DNA of 64,000 nt from Stappia sp. TSB10P1A. Lineage in GTDB: Bacteria > Pseudomonadota > Alphaproteobacteria > Rhizobiales > Stappiaceae. Of the stretch, positions 51,286 through 60,118 are shown one piece after another. Within the stretch, counting starts at the first letter, position 1; the number at the start of each line of letters is the position of its first letter. The notes under the pieces were generated by a model, which saw only the letters and a program-made list of their open reading frames with translations, was not told the DNA's origin and did not search any database. Where the stretch lies: contig NZ_FYAU01000005.1 of NCBI RefSeq assembly GCF_900185725.1, positions 55,129-119,128 of the forward strand. Direction: 5' to 3'. Position numbers and translations under genes: made by a program.

Positions 51286-52248
51286 TTAGGCGGAGCCCGG
51301 CGGCGGAGGCGCGTTTGCGGCAGTCGGCCGCCGCCTCTGCGTGACGAGGCGAACGAGATCGTCGACCAGTTCGTAAAGCACGGGGATCACCAGCAGGCTC
51401 AGGAAGGTCGAGGTGATCAGGCCGCCGATCACGACGATGGCCATGGGGGTGCGGAAGCTGGGATCGGCGCCGAAGCCCAGCGCGATGGGCATCATCCCGG
51501 CGCCCATCATGGGCGTCAGCATCCGCGCCACGGCCAGCGAGAAGAACACGGCGACCGATGAGGTCCAGCCGAACTGGACGAAGAACTTTCCCGCAAGTCC
51601 CGGCATGAAGGCCGTCGACAGGAAGACCGCGATGAGGGTGAAGGTGGTGGCGATGACGGGCAGGCCGATCTCGTCGGCTGCCTCGCGCGCGGCGACCAGC
51701 GGCTCCTTGCCCTGTGCCATATGGCGCACGATGTTCTCGATCTCGACGATGGCGTCGTCCACCAGGACGCCCACGACCAGCGACAGCGACAACAGGGTGA
51801 CGATGTTCAGCGTGAAGCCCATCCACTGCATGAACAGGAAGGTGGGCAGGATCGACAGCGGCAGCGCCACCGCGCTGATAAGGGTGGCGCGCAGGTCGCG
51901 CAGGAACAACCCCAGCACCACGACCGCCAGCACGGCGCCCTCGACCAGCAGTTGCGACAGGCGCAGCCCGCCGATCTCCGCCCCGATGACGACCTCCTGC
52001 CAGGCGGCGATGCTGCCGACAGCGGGCAGGGTCTGGGGCTACCGTTCGCGCGCGGCGGAGGTCAAGCTGACCGATAGGGCCGAGGGGGCGGCGGGAGGAG
52101 GCTCGGAAGAGGTCGCGCCGCGCACGAGCGATGGCCATGGCGGCCCGATGGTCAACAGGACGGCCACCAGGACGGCCAACAGGGCGGTCAGCCCGATGGC
52201 CGGCCCGAGGAGCAGTGTCAGGGAAGACCGGCGACGGCTCATGCGCAC
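51286..52248 (-). pseudogene. Decayed adaptor (HlyD/MFP)-RND efflux remnant
   Basis: One reading frame holds pieces of two genes. The 5' part (from ATG 52248) is the N-terminus of an RND membrane-fusion protein: a signal-anchor helix, then SLTSAARER, a TAG at 52039-52041 where Trp is expected, then PQTLPAVGSIAAWQEVVIGA. It jumps in frame to an RND pump at EGAVLAVVVLGLFLRD, which includes LVVGVLVDDAIVEIENI with the RND loop Asp pair. It jumps again near 51500 to the last two helices (RTPMAIVVIGGLITSTFLSL). Two large in-frame deletions and one nonsense codon mean no functional pump. Confidence 0.88.
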
Positions 52249-52327
52249 CTCTTTCGGCTGAGCCCCGTCCGGCCGCAGCCGAAGCGAAGGGGCGAGGCGG
52301 TGAGGTTTCCCTCCTCCCGGCGGCCGG

Positions 52328-53290
52328 TCACGGGGTGAAGACGATGCGGGTGTTGCCCGGATCGGGGCGCGACCAGGTTCGTTCGACCTGGTTGAGCGGG
52401 ACGGCCCGCGCGTCCACGCGGAAGGTGCCGCGGGCGATCTCCCTCGCCAGCCTTGGCAGCTCGCGCAGGATGGCGCGGCCCGACACGGCCCCGTGTCCGC
52501 TGCCGAGGATGCGAAGATCCGCCCGGCGCAGGAGGGTGCCCGGGATCGGCGCGATCTCGCCGGCCATCGAGCCGACGTGAATCCAGGTCAGCGGCAGGCT
52601 GTGGCTTTCCCGTTGCGCCAGCATGGACTCCATGCAGCGCACGGCGCTCTCGCCCCAGATGAAGTCCAGCACCACATCCGTCTCGCAGGCGGCGGCACCC
52701 AGCCGCTCGTCGCCCAGCAGGATGGTTCCGGTGGCGCCCAGCGCCGGCAACTCCGCCAGCCTGGCCGCGTTGCGGCCTACGGCGAAAACCTGCGAGGCGC
52801 CCAGATGCCGGGCGATCTGCACCGCCAGCCGCCCCGAGCTTCCAGTCGCGCCCAGGATCAGCACCCGCCTGCCGCGTTGGAACGGCAGGCGCCAGCGAAA
52901 GCCCGGCGCCCGGCAGCGCAGCGCGATCCACGACGCCATGGCCGGGTTCATCGCCGCCGCGATGGCGACCGGATCGCAGCCATCCGGCAGTTCGATGCTG
53001 TGGCTGCGCTCGATCACGGTCCGCTCGGCCATCGTTCCGGTTCGGCCGGGCTCTTGCACGAAATAGCGCAGCTTGCCGTCGGGACCGCGCCCGACCCCAT
53101 CGATGCCGGGGACCTGAGGCAGTTCGGCGGTGCTGGAGTAATGCAGTCCGGCGGCGCGGCCCCGCGTCACATGGTGCAGGCCGGCCGCCAGCACGTCGAT
53201 CGGCATGTCTGTCGGCGCGCGGGCCTCCGGATCGGCGAAGTCGCCATATCGCGGCGGTTGATCGAAAGCGGTGATGACGGCAGCTTTCAC
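52328..53290 (-). CDS. MDR-superfamily quinone oxidoreductase / zinc-free alcohol dehydrogenase-like protein
   Basis: 320 aa from GTG 53290, which has AAGGAAGG upstream and begins KAAVITAFDQPPRYGDF. The Rossmann motif is ILGATGSSGRLAVQIARHLG near residue 148. The catalytic-zinc ligands of alcohol dehydrogenases are not evident, so an NADPH quinone or enone reductase is likely. It is divergent from a MarR gene with palindromic sites between, which fits a detoxification enzyme induced by its electrophilic substrate. Confidence 0.85.
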   Translation of the reverse strand: MKAAVITAFDQPPRYGDFADPEARAPTDMPIDVLAAGLHHVTRGRAAGLHYSSTAELPQVPGIDGVGRGPDGKLRYFVQEPGRTGTMAERTVIERSHSIELPDGCDPVAIAAAMNPAMASWIALRCRAPGFRWRLPFQRGRRVLILGATGSSGRLAVQIARHLGASQVFAVGRNAARLAELPALGATGTILLGDERLGAAACETDVVLDFIWGESAVRCMESMLAQRESHSLPLTWIHVGSMAGEIAPIPGTLLRRADLRILGSGHGAVSGRAILRELPRLAREIARGTFRVDARAVPLNQVERTWSRPDPGNTRIVFTP

Positions 53291-53322
53291 GGGGTCCTTC
53301 CTTTCGGGCGCAAACGTGATTA

Positions 53323-53360
53323 AATTCGCATTACGAATTAATATGGTTCGCAATGCGAAC
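53323..53360. promoter_or_regulatory. Two palindromic MarR-type operators
   Basis: AATTCG and CGAATT arms (53323-53328, 53334-53339) form one site. GTTCGCA-x-TGCGAAC (53346-53360) is a second with perfect seven-base arms. Both lie between the divergent reductase and MarR starts and share TTCGCA, so the MarR protein probably represses both genes. Confidence 0.7.
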
Positions 53361-53380
53361 AATGTCAAGATGGAGCTGCG

Positions 53381-53824
53381 ATGCAGACGCAAGACGAGAC
53401 GCCCCCCGCATCCGGCGACGGGCTGGCTGATGCCCTGATGACGACCGCCTTCGTGATAATGGCCGTCGTCAACCGGATCGCCGCCGAGCACGACCTTTCT
53501 CAGTCGCTGCTTCGGGTTCTGGGCATCCTGCGGGACCGCCGTCCGCGGATGGCCGAGCTCGCCGACTATCTCGGGCTGGAGAAACAGACGATGTCGGGCC
53601 TGGTCTCTCGGGCGGAGAAGCGCGGACTGGTCGCCCGCGCGCCGAATGCCGAGGACGGACGGGCGACCGATGTCTTCCTGACGCGCGAGGGGGCTGAACT
53701 GGTCGACCGACTGCATGACGAGGGGCAAGCCGCCCTGGCCCCGATCCTCGACAGGCTCGAGGCGCCCGATCGGCAGCACCTCGAGGAGCTTCTCCGCCGT
53801 CTGGTCGGCGGCCGGCAAGGCTGA
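53381..53824 (+). CDS. MarR-family repressor
   Basis: 147 aa. Winged helix with AELADYLGLEKQTMSGLVSRAEKRGLVAR and the wing PNAEDGRATDVFLTREG; the first and last helices form the dimer interface. It is divergent from the MDR reductase, with palindromes in the shared promoter. Effector unknown. Confidence 0.9.
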   Translation: MQTQDETPPASGDGLADALMTTAFVIMAVVNRIAAEHDLSQSLLRVLGILRDRRPRMAELADYLGLEKQTMSGLVSRAEKRGLVARAPNAEDGRATDVFLTREGAELVDRLHDEGQAALAPILDRLEAPDRQHLEELLRRLVGGRQG

Positions 53825-53839
53825 CGGGTTGCGGCGCGG

Positions 53840-54781
53840 TCAGGAGAGGCCCGTCGGCGGCGCGCCGTCCGGGGTCTCCCATGCCAGCCGGTCGAGGACG
53901 CCCTTCAGCCGAGGCGCCGCGAAATCGAGAAACGCCCGGATCTTGGGAGCAACGAGCCGCACATGCGGATAGACCAGGTGAACCGGTTGCGGCGGCAAGG
54001 TGAAAGCCTGCAGTATCGGGACCAGCGTGCCGTCGCGGATCTGCTCGCACACCATGTAGGACAGGGCTATCGTGATGCCATGCCCCATCGCGGCGGCCTG
54101 TATCGCCGGGGTCGCGTCGTTGATTTCGAACGTCGGTTGCACAGACACGCTCCCGGTTTTCTGCCCATTCCGGAAGCGCCATTCGCGGTTCGGCATCAGG
54201 CCCGTGAAGGCGATCACCGAGTGGTGCCGCAGGTCCGCCGGCGATGCGGGGACCCCGCGCCTTGCAAGATAATCCGGGCTCGCGACCAGGATCCGATGGA
54301 CCGAACCGATCCGCTTGGCGATCAGGGTCGAGTCCGGCAGGTGTCCGATCCGCACCGCGATGTCGACCCCTTCCTCGACGAGGTTCACGACACGATCGAG
54401 CAGGAGAACGGACGCCGTCACCCGCGGGTACTGTCCGAGGAAGCCGCAGACGACCGGCGCCAAGGCGGATCGGCCGAAGGTCACCGACGCCGTGATGTTG
54501 AGGTGACCCCGCGGCAGGGCGGTTTCGCCCACCGCCTCCTTCTCGGCAGTGTCGAGATCGGCGAGGACGCGCCGTGCGCTCTCGAGGAAGCGCTGGCCGA
54601 CGTCGGTGATGGTCAGGCTGCGCGTGGTGCGGTTGAAGACGCGCGCGCCGAGCCGCTCTTCCAGCGCGGAGATGGCGCGCGTCACCGCCGGCGGCGACAG
54701 GCGCAGCCGCGCTCCGGCCTTGACGAAGCTGCCCGCGTCGGCCACCGCGATGAACACCTCGAGCTCATGCAGCCGGTCCAC
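53840..54781 (-). CDS. LysR-family regulator
   Basis: 313 aa. The N-terminal HTH is typical (LHELEVFIAVADAGSFVKAG, LRLSPPAVTRAISALEERLG) and the C-terminal substrate-binding domain follows (RVTASVLLLDRVVNLVEEGV, DIAVRIGHLPDSTLIAKRIG), of the CrgA/DhcR-like type. It is divergent from the AhpD-like gene with 127 bp between and probably activates the 54.9-56.7 kb genes. Confidence 0.9.
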   Translation of the reverse strand: MDRLHELEVFIAVADAGSFVKAGARLRLSPPAVTRAISALEERLGARVFNRTTRSLTITDVGQRFLESARRVLADLDTAEKEAVGETALPRGHLNITASVTFGRSALAPVVCGFLGQYPRVTASVLLLDRVVNLVEEGVDIAVRIGHLPDSTLIAKRIGSVHRILVASPDYLARRGVPASPADLRHHSVIAFTGLMPNREWRFRNGQKTGSVSVQPTFEINDATPAIQAAAMGHGITIALSYMVCEQIRDGTLVPILQAFTLPPQPVHLVYPHVRLVAPKIRAFLDFAAPRLKGVLDRLAWETPDGAPPTGLS

Positions 54782-54908
54782 TTATTATTCCTCCTTGAGG
54801 AATAAAATATTTCATAAGGCGAGCATTCTTTCAATCGATGCCATGAACCAGATTGGGCGGACGCAGTGCCCGGAGCACCGCATCCTCAACCGCACAAGGA
54901 CTGACTTC

Positions 54909-55454
54909 ATGGCTCGTGTTGCCGTTATCGATCCCCAAACCGCCACCGGCGAGGCCAAGCAGCTTCTGGACGCCGTCCAGTCCGGTCTTGGCATGGTTCC
55001 GAACTTCATCCGCGTGCTGGCGAACTCGCCGGTCGCTCTCAACGCCTTCCTGGGTCTCCATGGAATCGCCGGCGCCGGCGTGCTCGACGAACGGACGCGC
55101 GAACGCATCGCGCTGGCTGTCGCCGAGCAGAATGCCTGCCAGTACTGCGTTTCGGCGCATACCGCGATCGGCCGCAAGGTCGGCCTCGACAATGACGAGA
55201 TGCTCGCCAACCGGAGGGGCCGGTCCTTGGATGCCAAGGCGGAGGCCGCGCTGATCTTCGCGCACGCCCTTGTCGAGCACACCGGTCAGGTCAGCAAAGC
55301 CGAGTTCGAGGCCGTGCGCGCGGCGGGTCATTCCGACGCCGAGATCATCGAGATCATCACGCATGTGGCGATGAACATCTTCACCAACCTGCTCGGCAAG
55401 GCGACTGAGGTCGAAATCGACTTTCCGAAGGTCGAACTGAACACGGCCGCCTAA
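54909..55454 (+). CDS. AhpD-like carboxymuconolactone decarboxylase family protein
   Basis: 181 aa, all-helical AhpD fold with the redox motif CQYC and downstream His (Cys77, Cys80, His84 in NACQYCVSAH). Members reduce peroxiredoxins or peroxides through the Cys pair. It is first of a three-gene + strand unit controlled by the divergent LysR. An earlier in-frame ATG (54843) lies upstream, but the family N-terminus begins at MARVAVIDP. Confidence 0.88.
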   Translation: MARVAVIDPQTATGEAKQLLDAVQSGLGMVPNFIRVLANSPVALNAFLGLHGIAGAGVLDERTRERIALAVAEQNACQYCVSAHTAIGRKVGLDNDEMLANRRGRSLDAKAEAALIFAHALVEHTGQVSKAEFEAVRAAGHSDAEIIEIITHVAMNIFTNLLGKATEVEIDFPKVELNTAA

Positions 55455-55520
55455 CGGCGCGAAGGCATCCGGGCGCAGCTTCGGCTGCGCCTCTTCCCTC
55501 TGAACCGAAGGAGACACCCC

Positions 55521-56006
55521 ATGACCGAGACGACGCAACCGGGCGTCCGCCCCCCGCTGCCGCCCTTCACGCGCGAGACCGCAATCCGCAAAGTGCGGAT
55601 GGCCGAGGACGCCTGGAACACCCGCGACCCGGAGCGGGTGTCGCTCGCCTACACGCAGGACAGCCGCTGGCGCAACCGTGCCGAGTTCCCGGCCGGCCGC
55701 GCCGAGATCGTCGCCTTCCTGCAGCGCAAATGGGCGCGGGAACTGGACTATCGCCTGATCAAGGAGCTCTGGGCCTTCGCCGAGAACCGGATCGCGGTGC
55801 GGTTCGCCTACGAATGGCGGGACGATGCCGGAAACTGGTTTCGCAGCCACGGCAACGAGAACTGGGAGTTCGACGAGCACGGCCTGATGCGGCTGCGCTT
55901 CGCCAGCATCAACGATCAGCCGATCCGCGACGCCGACCGCAAGTTCCACTGGCCGCAGGGGCCTCGCCCCGCGGATCATCCGGGCCTTTCGGACCTCGGC
56001 CTGTGA
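55521..56006 (+). CDS. DUF1348 protein (NTF2/SnoaL-like fold)
   Basis: 161 aa. The sequence [20 protein letters not shown] followed by [20 protein letters not shown] is the DUF1348 pattern, a cone-shaped NTF2-like fold that may bind a small ligand. No catalytic residues can be assigned. It starts 66 bp after the AhpD-like gene with GAAGGAG upstream and belongs to the same unit. Confidence 0.87.
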   Translation: MTETTQPGVRPPLPPFTRETAIRKVRMAEDAWNTRDPERVSLAYTQDSRWRNRAEFPAGRAEIVAFLQRKWARELDYRLIKELWAFAENRIAVRFAYEWRDDAGNWFRSHGNENWEFDEHGLMRLRFASINDQPIRDADRKFHWPQGPRPADHPGLSDLGL

Positions 56007-56034
56007 CGCCGGCGCGAGACCGCAGGAGGACATT

Positions 56035-56679
56035 ATGCCCCATCATTTCGCGGAGATTGCCTTCACGCCGACGGTGAAGAAGGTGCAGGAGGCGTTGGGA
56101 AGCCGGTCCTCCTATGCCCGCATGGAAAGCGCGCCGGAGGCCGTCAACCAGCGGCTCACCCCGGCGGAGGCCGGCTTCATCGCGGCGCGCGATTCGCTCT
56201 ACATGGCCACCGTCGGCGAGACGGGCTGGCCCTATATCCAGCATCGCGGCGGGCCGACCGGCTTCGTCCGCGTGCTCGACGAACGCACGATCGGCTTCGC
56301 GGATTTCCGCGGCAACCGCCAGTATGTCAGCGTCGGCAACCTGACGGGCGACGACCGGGTGTCGCTGTTTTTCATGGACTACCCGAACAGGACGCGACTG
56401 AAGCTCTTCGGGCGCGCCACGCTCGTTGGCCTCGACGACGAGGCGACCCTGTCGCGCCTCGAAATGCCGGACTATCGGGCCCGTGTCGAACGGGGGCTCC
56501 TCGTCACGGTGGAGGGGTTCGACTGGAATTGTCCTCAACATATCACCGAGCGCCATACGCTCGAGGACATGCGCGCGATGACCGCGCCGCTGGTGGCCCG
56601 GATCGCCGAACTCGAGGCGGCATTGGCACGGCACTCGGACGCAGGGCATTCGGATGGGCGCGCGCCGGCGGACCGCTGA
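56035..56679 (+). CDS. Pyridoxamine-5'-phosphate-oxidase-like flavin-binding protein
   Basis: 214 aa with the split-barrel FMN-binding fold of the PNPOx superfamily: SLYMATVGETGWPYIQHRGG, FADFRGNRQYVSVGNLTGDD and VSLFFMDYPNRTRLKLFGRA. This group typically binds FMN or F420 and reduces small molecules, and is not the vitamin B6 enzyme proper. It is the last gene of the LysR-linked unit; a large hairpin follows 19 bp after its stop. Confidence 0.86.
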   Translation: MPHHFAEIAFTPTVKKVQEALGSRSSYARMESAPEAVNQRLTPAEAGFIAARDSLYMATVGETGWPYIQHRGGPTGFVRVLDERTIGFADFRGNRQYVSVGNLTGDDRVSLFFMDYPNRTRLKLFGRATLVGLDDEATLSRLEMPDYRARVERGLLVTVEGFDWNCPQHITERHTLEDMRAMTAPLVARIAELEAALARHSDAGHSDGRAPADR

Positions 56680-56698
56680 CGCGCCGGGGCCTTTGCGA

Positions 56699-56735
56699 AT
56701 TTCGAGACGGATTTTGCAAAATTCCGTCTCGAAAT
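56699..56735. repeat. 37-bp near-perfect hairpin
   Basis: Arms ATTTCGAGACGGA (56699-56711) and its exact complement (56723-56735) enclose TTTTGCAAAA, which pairs further, leaving only a bulged T. It follows the PNPOx-like gene and may act as a transcription terminator in both directions or be a dispersed palindromic element. Confidence 0.8.
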
Positions 56736-56773
56736 CGCGAAATTTCAGCGCGGGCCTTGCAAACTCCACAAGT

Positions 56774-56872
56774 CGCCATCGGACAGGCAACGGCTCCGCC
56801 AGCGCCCCGCGGCGGGCCTCGGTGAGCGGATTGTCGGACTGGCAGACAAGCCCGCCATCGGACAGGCAACGG
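56774..56872. repeat. 20-bp direct repeat
   Basis: CGCCATCGGACAGGCAACGG occurs at 56774-56793 and again at 56853-56872, with GGCGGGC next to both copies. Spacing is 79 bp. Confidence 0.9.
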
Positions 56873-57131
56873 TTCGCGCGGCGGGCGTTGCCAAGCACCG
56901 CGACCAACCACTCTCCGGCTTCGGCGTGTGCCTTGAGTTTAGCCCGTACCCTCGGAACGGCTGCCTTAAGCGTCGTGCCGTTCCTGAAAGCGGCGCGAGC
57001 TCGGTTGGCTGGTTTAGGGGAGTGGTGAGATTTGCTTTTTTCACCCTTCGGCGGGGGCTGGACTAATCAGCAAAGGCGGAACAAACTATCCGTAAACGGC
57101 TTATCGATTTTCGACACCCTTAGAGTTTAAA

Positions 57132-57680
57132 ATGCCGAAACATTTAATGATTGCGGTCGACTGGTTTGGTCCCTACGACTTAGACAGCGCGTGGGAAGCG
57201 GCAAAGTCCGATTACGGGCATGCTCTTTATATGTGTCTTGGACGTCGACCTTATCAGAGATCAACCACACTTCAGTATGTCGGCATTGGTAATAATGTAC
57301 ATACGCGCCTCAACGAAGACCATCATAAACTTCGGAAGGTGACTCGTGAACGCGAGATATGGCTGGGCGATATTGCGACGGCAGAGCCGTCGGGCAAAAA
57401 GCTGAAGGTCACACGGGCAACTTTGGATTATGCTGAGTGGCTTCACGCTCGGTTCTTGCAACTTCCGTTGAACGAGAAGAAAACAAAGACCCTGCCCTCA
57501 CGCAGTGTTACGGTGTTAAATAGATGGTTTAAAACCGACTACGAGACTCTGCGCAGGAATCGCCCCCATCCAGATTGGCCAGATCTGATAGACTATCCGA
57601 ATTATGAGCTTCCTGCCCGCCTCGTGTGGTTTGGAGGTAAGCAGAAATATTTTATCGCACCAAGTTATGCGAAGCCTTGA
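57132..57680 (+). CDS. GIY-YIG-like nuclease-domain protein
   Basis: 182 aa. The order GHALYMCLG, then LQYVGIGNNVHTRLNEDH (YVG at 49-51, Arg59) and a later helix with Glu102 (DYAEWLHARFLQL) matches the GIY-YIG fold: two strands, an Arg helix and a catalytic Glu. No other domain is present, so it may be a stand-alone nuclease of the kind found in mobile and defence DNA. Its base composition is clearly lower in GC than its neighbours, which points to recent transfer. Confidence 0.6.
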   Translation: MPKHLMIAVDWFGPYDLDSAWEAAKSDYGHALYMCLGRRPYQRSTTLQYVGIGNNVHTRLNEDHHKLRKVTREREIWLGDIATAEPSGKKLKVTRATLDYAEWLHARFLQLPLNEKKTKTLPSRSVTVLNRWFKTDYETLRRNRPHPDWPDLIDYPNYELPARLVWFGGKQKYFIAPSYAKP

Positions 57681-57837
57681 GTATTTAGGTTTTAAAAATA
57701 CAGTACTGACTGTAATTTCTTTCCCCGGTTGTCTCTTGATGCAGTCTCGTTGTGCTATTTGAACCCCGGATTTTTAGGGGTTTGCAAGGCACCGGTTCGA
57801 GACGCGCCACAGGCCGGCTCGGGGCCGGCAGGGCGGG

Positions 57838-58383
57838 TTATTCCCGCAGCCGCTCCGGCTCGTCGGCGCGCAGATAGGCCTCCTGCTCGGGCGTCAGGAC
57901 GATCCGGTCGAAGCCGGTCACCATCGGGCGCACATGGCGCAGGAAGCCATGGCCGATGGTCAGCAGATAGACGTGGATGATCACGAAGGTGAAGATCGCG
58001 AAGCCGGCGAGGATGTGGAGGTTGGCGACGATCGTCATCCAGAAGCCGCCCGGGTCCCAGTGGCCCCACAGCGCGTGCAGCAGATAGATCAGCCCGGTCG
58101 ACCAGATGGCCGGGAACAGCACCACTTTCAGCGCCAGATAGCTGAGCGCCTGCAAGGGGTTGTGCTTGCGCGTGAAGATCTTCCGATAGGGGGGCTCCTC
58201 GCCCCGGAACACTCCCCAGGCATAGAAGCGGGCAACCGTGAGGAGCCCGCCGAAGCTCGGCCAGAACTGTTTCCAGGCGCCGGTGGTGAACAGCCAGAAG
58301 GTCGCGAAGGCCCACAGCAGCAGCAGCGCCGCGCCGATCCGCCGCACCGGCCTCCCCAGCCGTTCGGGCAAGATCATCGCCAT
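57838..58383 (-). CDS. Cytochrome b/b6-like membrane protein, N-terminally truncated
   Basis: 181 aa with three hydrophobic helices (IGAALLLLWAFATFWLFTTG, LALKVVLFPAIWSTGLIYLL and ILAGFAIFTFVIIHVYLLTI) and the loop RKHNPLQALSYLALK typical of di-heme cytochrome b subunits of thiosulfate/formate-type oxidoreductases. The usual first helix with its heme His is missing, and no catalytic partner gene is nearby. It is probably a remnant, though a short functional form cannot be excluded. Confidence 0.6.
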   Translation of the reverse strand: MAMILPERLGRPVRRIGAALLLLWAFATFWLFTTGAWKQFWPSFGGLLTVARFYAWGVFRGEEPPYRKIFTRKHNPLQALSYLALKVVLFPAIWSTGLIYLLHALWGHWDPGGFWMTIVANLHILAGFAIFTFVIIHVYLLTIGHGFLRHVRPMVTGFDRIVLTPEQEAYLRADEPERLRE

Positions 58384-58809
58384 CCTCTCCCCCGCAGATG
58401 GAATGCAGTATATTCAGAAAACAAGATATTATCCGCGCCCCCGCGTCAACGCGCCCGGTGGCCCGGGGCGAAAGGGTCGCACCATGGGCTGGGGGCGGCG
58501 TCTCGGGCCGGGCGGGAGATCGCTTTTGCCGGAGCAAGGGCGGGGAGACGAAGGTCGCCCCCGGCCCACGTCGCCGGGGCCGCGTGGGCGAGGCAAAACG
58601 GCGGAGCAAGACCATGGCGGAGACCTGCGCTTGCGCCGGAGCCCTCCGGATCGTGAGCCGCGAGCGGCGGGAAGGGGGAAGCGGACAGGCGGGTTTGGGG
58701 CGAGGGCGCTGCGAAGGTAGTCCCGTATTCAACACCGCTTTCCACAAGCCGATGACGTCTTCGCTGCCCTCAAGCTTGAACACAACGATTTTGTTGTGTA
58801 AAAGAGAGC
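58384..58809. other. Gap without recognisable genes
   Basis: Upstream of the cytochrome remnant the sequence is GC-rich with no convincing gene. The last ~60 bases (58750-58809) are AT-richer, contain an ACAAAATCGTTGTGT-like stretch, and probably carry the promoter of the XRE-ImmA gene. Confidence 0.4.
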
Positions 58810-60114
58810 ATGATGGAATTTTCGGTGATTCTTAACGAACGGGAAGCCCGTGACGCTCGAGCAATAGCTTCCGAGCTTGATGAACTGTTGTCATCGGCAC
58901 GGGCGTTCGAACCGATAGTCGCCGGCCTTCCTCCTCAGGTGGTAGACGGCTTCCGAAAAGCCGTCAAAGCCGAAAGAGGAGAGCTCGAAGCTCTGATCAA
59001 GGCGTATGAGGCGGCGAAGGCTGGGGACTATGAAGACCTTGAGCGTCGGGCCGAGAACGACCCCGGCCTCACGCTAATAGTAGCTCGGATTGCGCGTGGG
59101 CTGACGCAAAAAGAGTTGGCAAGAAAGCTTGGCCTAAAAGAGCAGCAAATTCAAAGATACGAGGCCGACAGATACAGTTCCATAAGCCTTGCCAATTTTC
59201 GACGCATAGCGAGGTTCTTGGGCGTCGATTGGAAGATGGGCCTATCCAGTTGGTTCGGCGGCGGCTGGAATATCGCACGCGATGTCTCCGCGGCTGAGGT
59301 TAGGAAGGTACTAAAGCACGCTCGCGCCAACGGCTGGTTCGGGGATGATGATTCGGTGGTTCTGGCCGACGAGGAAAGCTTCAACTATCTTCAGCGCTAC
59401 GTGTCGGACCACATATTGAAGTACGGCAGCCCTTCTTTGCTGCGGACTGGCTTAAATGTGCAAGACCACTCTGAGGACCTCCTGCTGTTGGCTTGGAAGG
59501 CGCGGGTAACCCGCCGCGCCGAGCAGATCGTCACCGCCCACGCCGTGGTCTATCGCCCGCTCGATATAACTTGGCTCATGGAACTGGCTAGACTCAGCCA
59601 GCACGGAGACGGACCGGCGCGCGCGCGCGACCTTCTGCTGAGCAAGGGGATCGTGCTGGTGGCCGAGCCGCAGATACCCGGAATGAAGGTCGATGGTGCC
59701 GCATTCTTGTTGGAAGGCGTGCCGGTCATCGGACTGACGCTGCGGCGGGACACGGTGGACAACTTCTGGTTCACGCTGCTGCACGAGGTCGGGCACGTCA
59801 TCCTCCACTACCGGACCGGCCTCCGCGCAGGTTTCTTCGACGATACGGACACAACTGACGTGGACGAGATTGAGCAGGAGGCGAACGAGTTCGCCTCCAA
59901 CGTGCTCATCCCCGAGGAGCGATGGAAGCGGTCGCCGGCCCGCATCACGAAGTCCGCCGGAGTAGTCGAGAAATTCGCGAAGGAACTGGGAATAAATCCC
60001 GCCATCGTCTTCGGCAGGATACAAAAGGAGAGGGGAAACTACGCGATCTTCTCCAATTCGATCGGGAGAGGCGCGGTTAGGAAACACCTGATCGAGGCTT
60101 CGAAAGGAACCTAG
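58810..60114 (+). CDS. XRE-HTH plus ImmA/IrrE metallopeptidase protein
   Basis: 434 aa. An N-terminal ~85 residues is followed by a Cro/CI-type HTH (ARGLTQKELARKLGLKEQQI, QRYEADRYSSISLANFRRIA) near residues 95-140. A C-terminal zinc peptidase of the ImmA/IrrE family follows, with HEVGH at 325-329 and the downstream EQEANEFASNVLIPEERW. In phages, integrative elements and toxin-antitoxin systems such proteins cut or derepress repressors on DNA damage or infection. The Beta-family gene starts four bases after its stop, so the two form one operon. Confidence 0.9.
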   Translation: MMEFSVILNEREARDARAIASELDELLSSARAFEPIVAGLPPQVVDGFRKAVKAERGELEALIKAYEAAKAGDYEDLERRAENDPGLTLIVARIARGLTQKELARKLGLKEQQIQRYEADRYSSISLANFRRIARFLGVDWKMGLSSWFGGGWNIARDVSAAEVRKVLKHARANGWFGDDDSVVLADEESFNYLQRYVSDHILKYGSPSLLRTGLNVQDHSEDLLLLAWKARVTRRAEQIVTAHAVVYRPLDITWLMELARLSQHGDGPARARDLLLSKGIVLVAEPQIPGMKVDGAAFLLEGVPVIGLTLRRDTVDNFWFTLLHEVGHVILHYRTGLRAGFFDDTDTTDVDEIEQEANEFASNVLIPEERWKRSPARITKSAGVVEKFAKELGINPAIVFGRIQKERGNYAIFSNSIGRGAVRKHLIEASKGT

Positions 60115-60118
60115 GCTC

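Larger units (their letters stand above)
56680..57131. other. Repeat-bearing gap at the edge of a low-GC patch
   Basis: No gene supported. It holds a long hairpin (56699-56735), two direct repeats (56774-56793, 56853-56872) and a drop in GC content from about 57020 onward leading into the GIY-YIG-like gene. The open frames here have no recognisable domain. Confidence 0.5.

Noticed and set aside
57755..58783. 342-codon - strand frame overlapping the cytochrome b fragment
   Set aside because: It reads the cytochrome region in the wrong frame and is low-complexity Arg/Pro/Ala; the hydrophobic helices are in the 57838-58383 frame.
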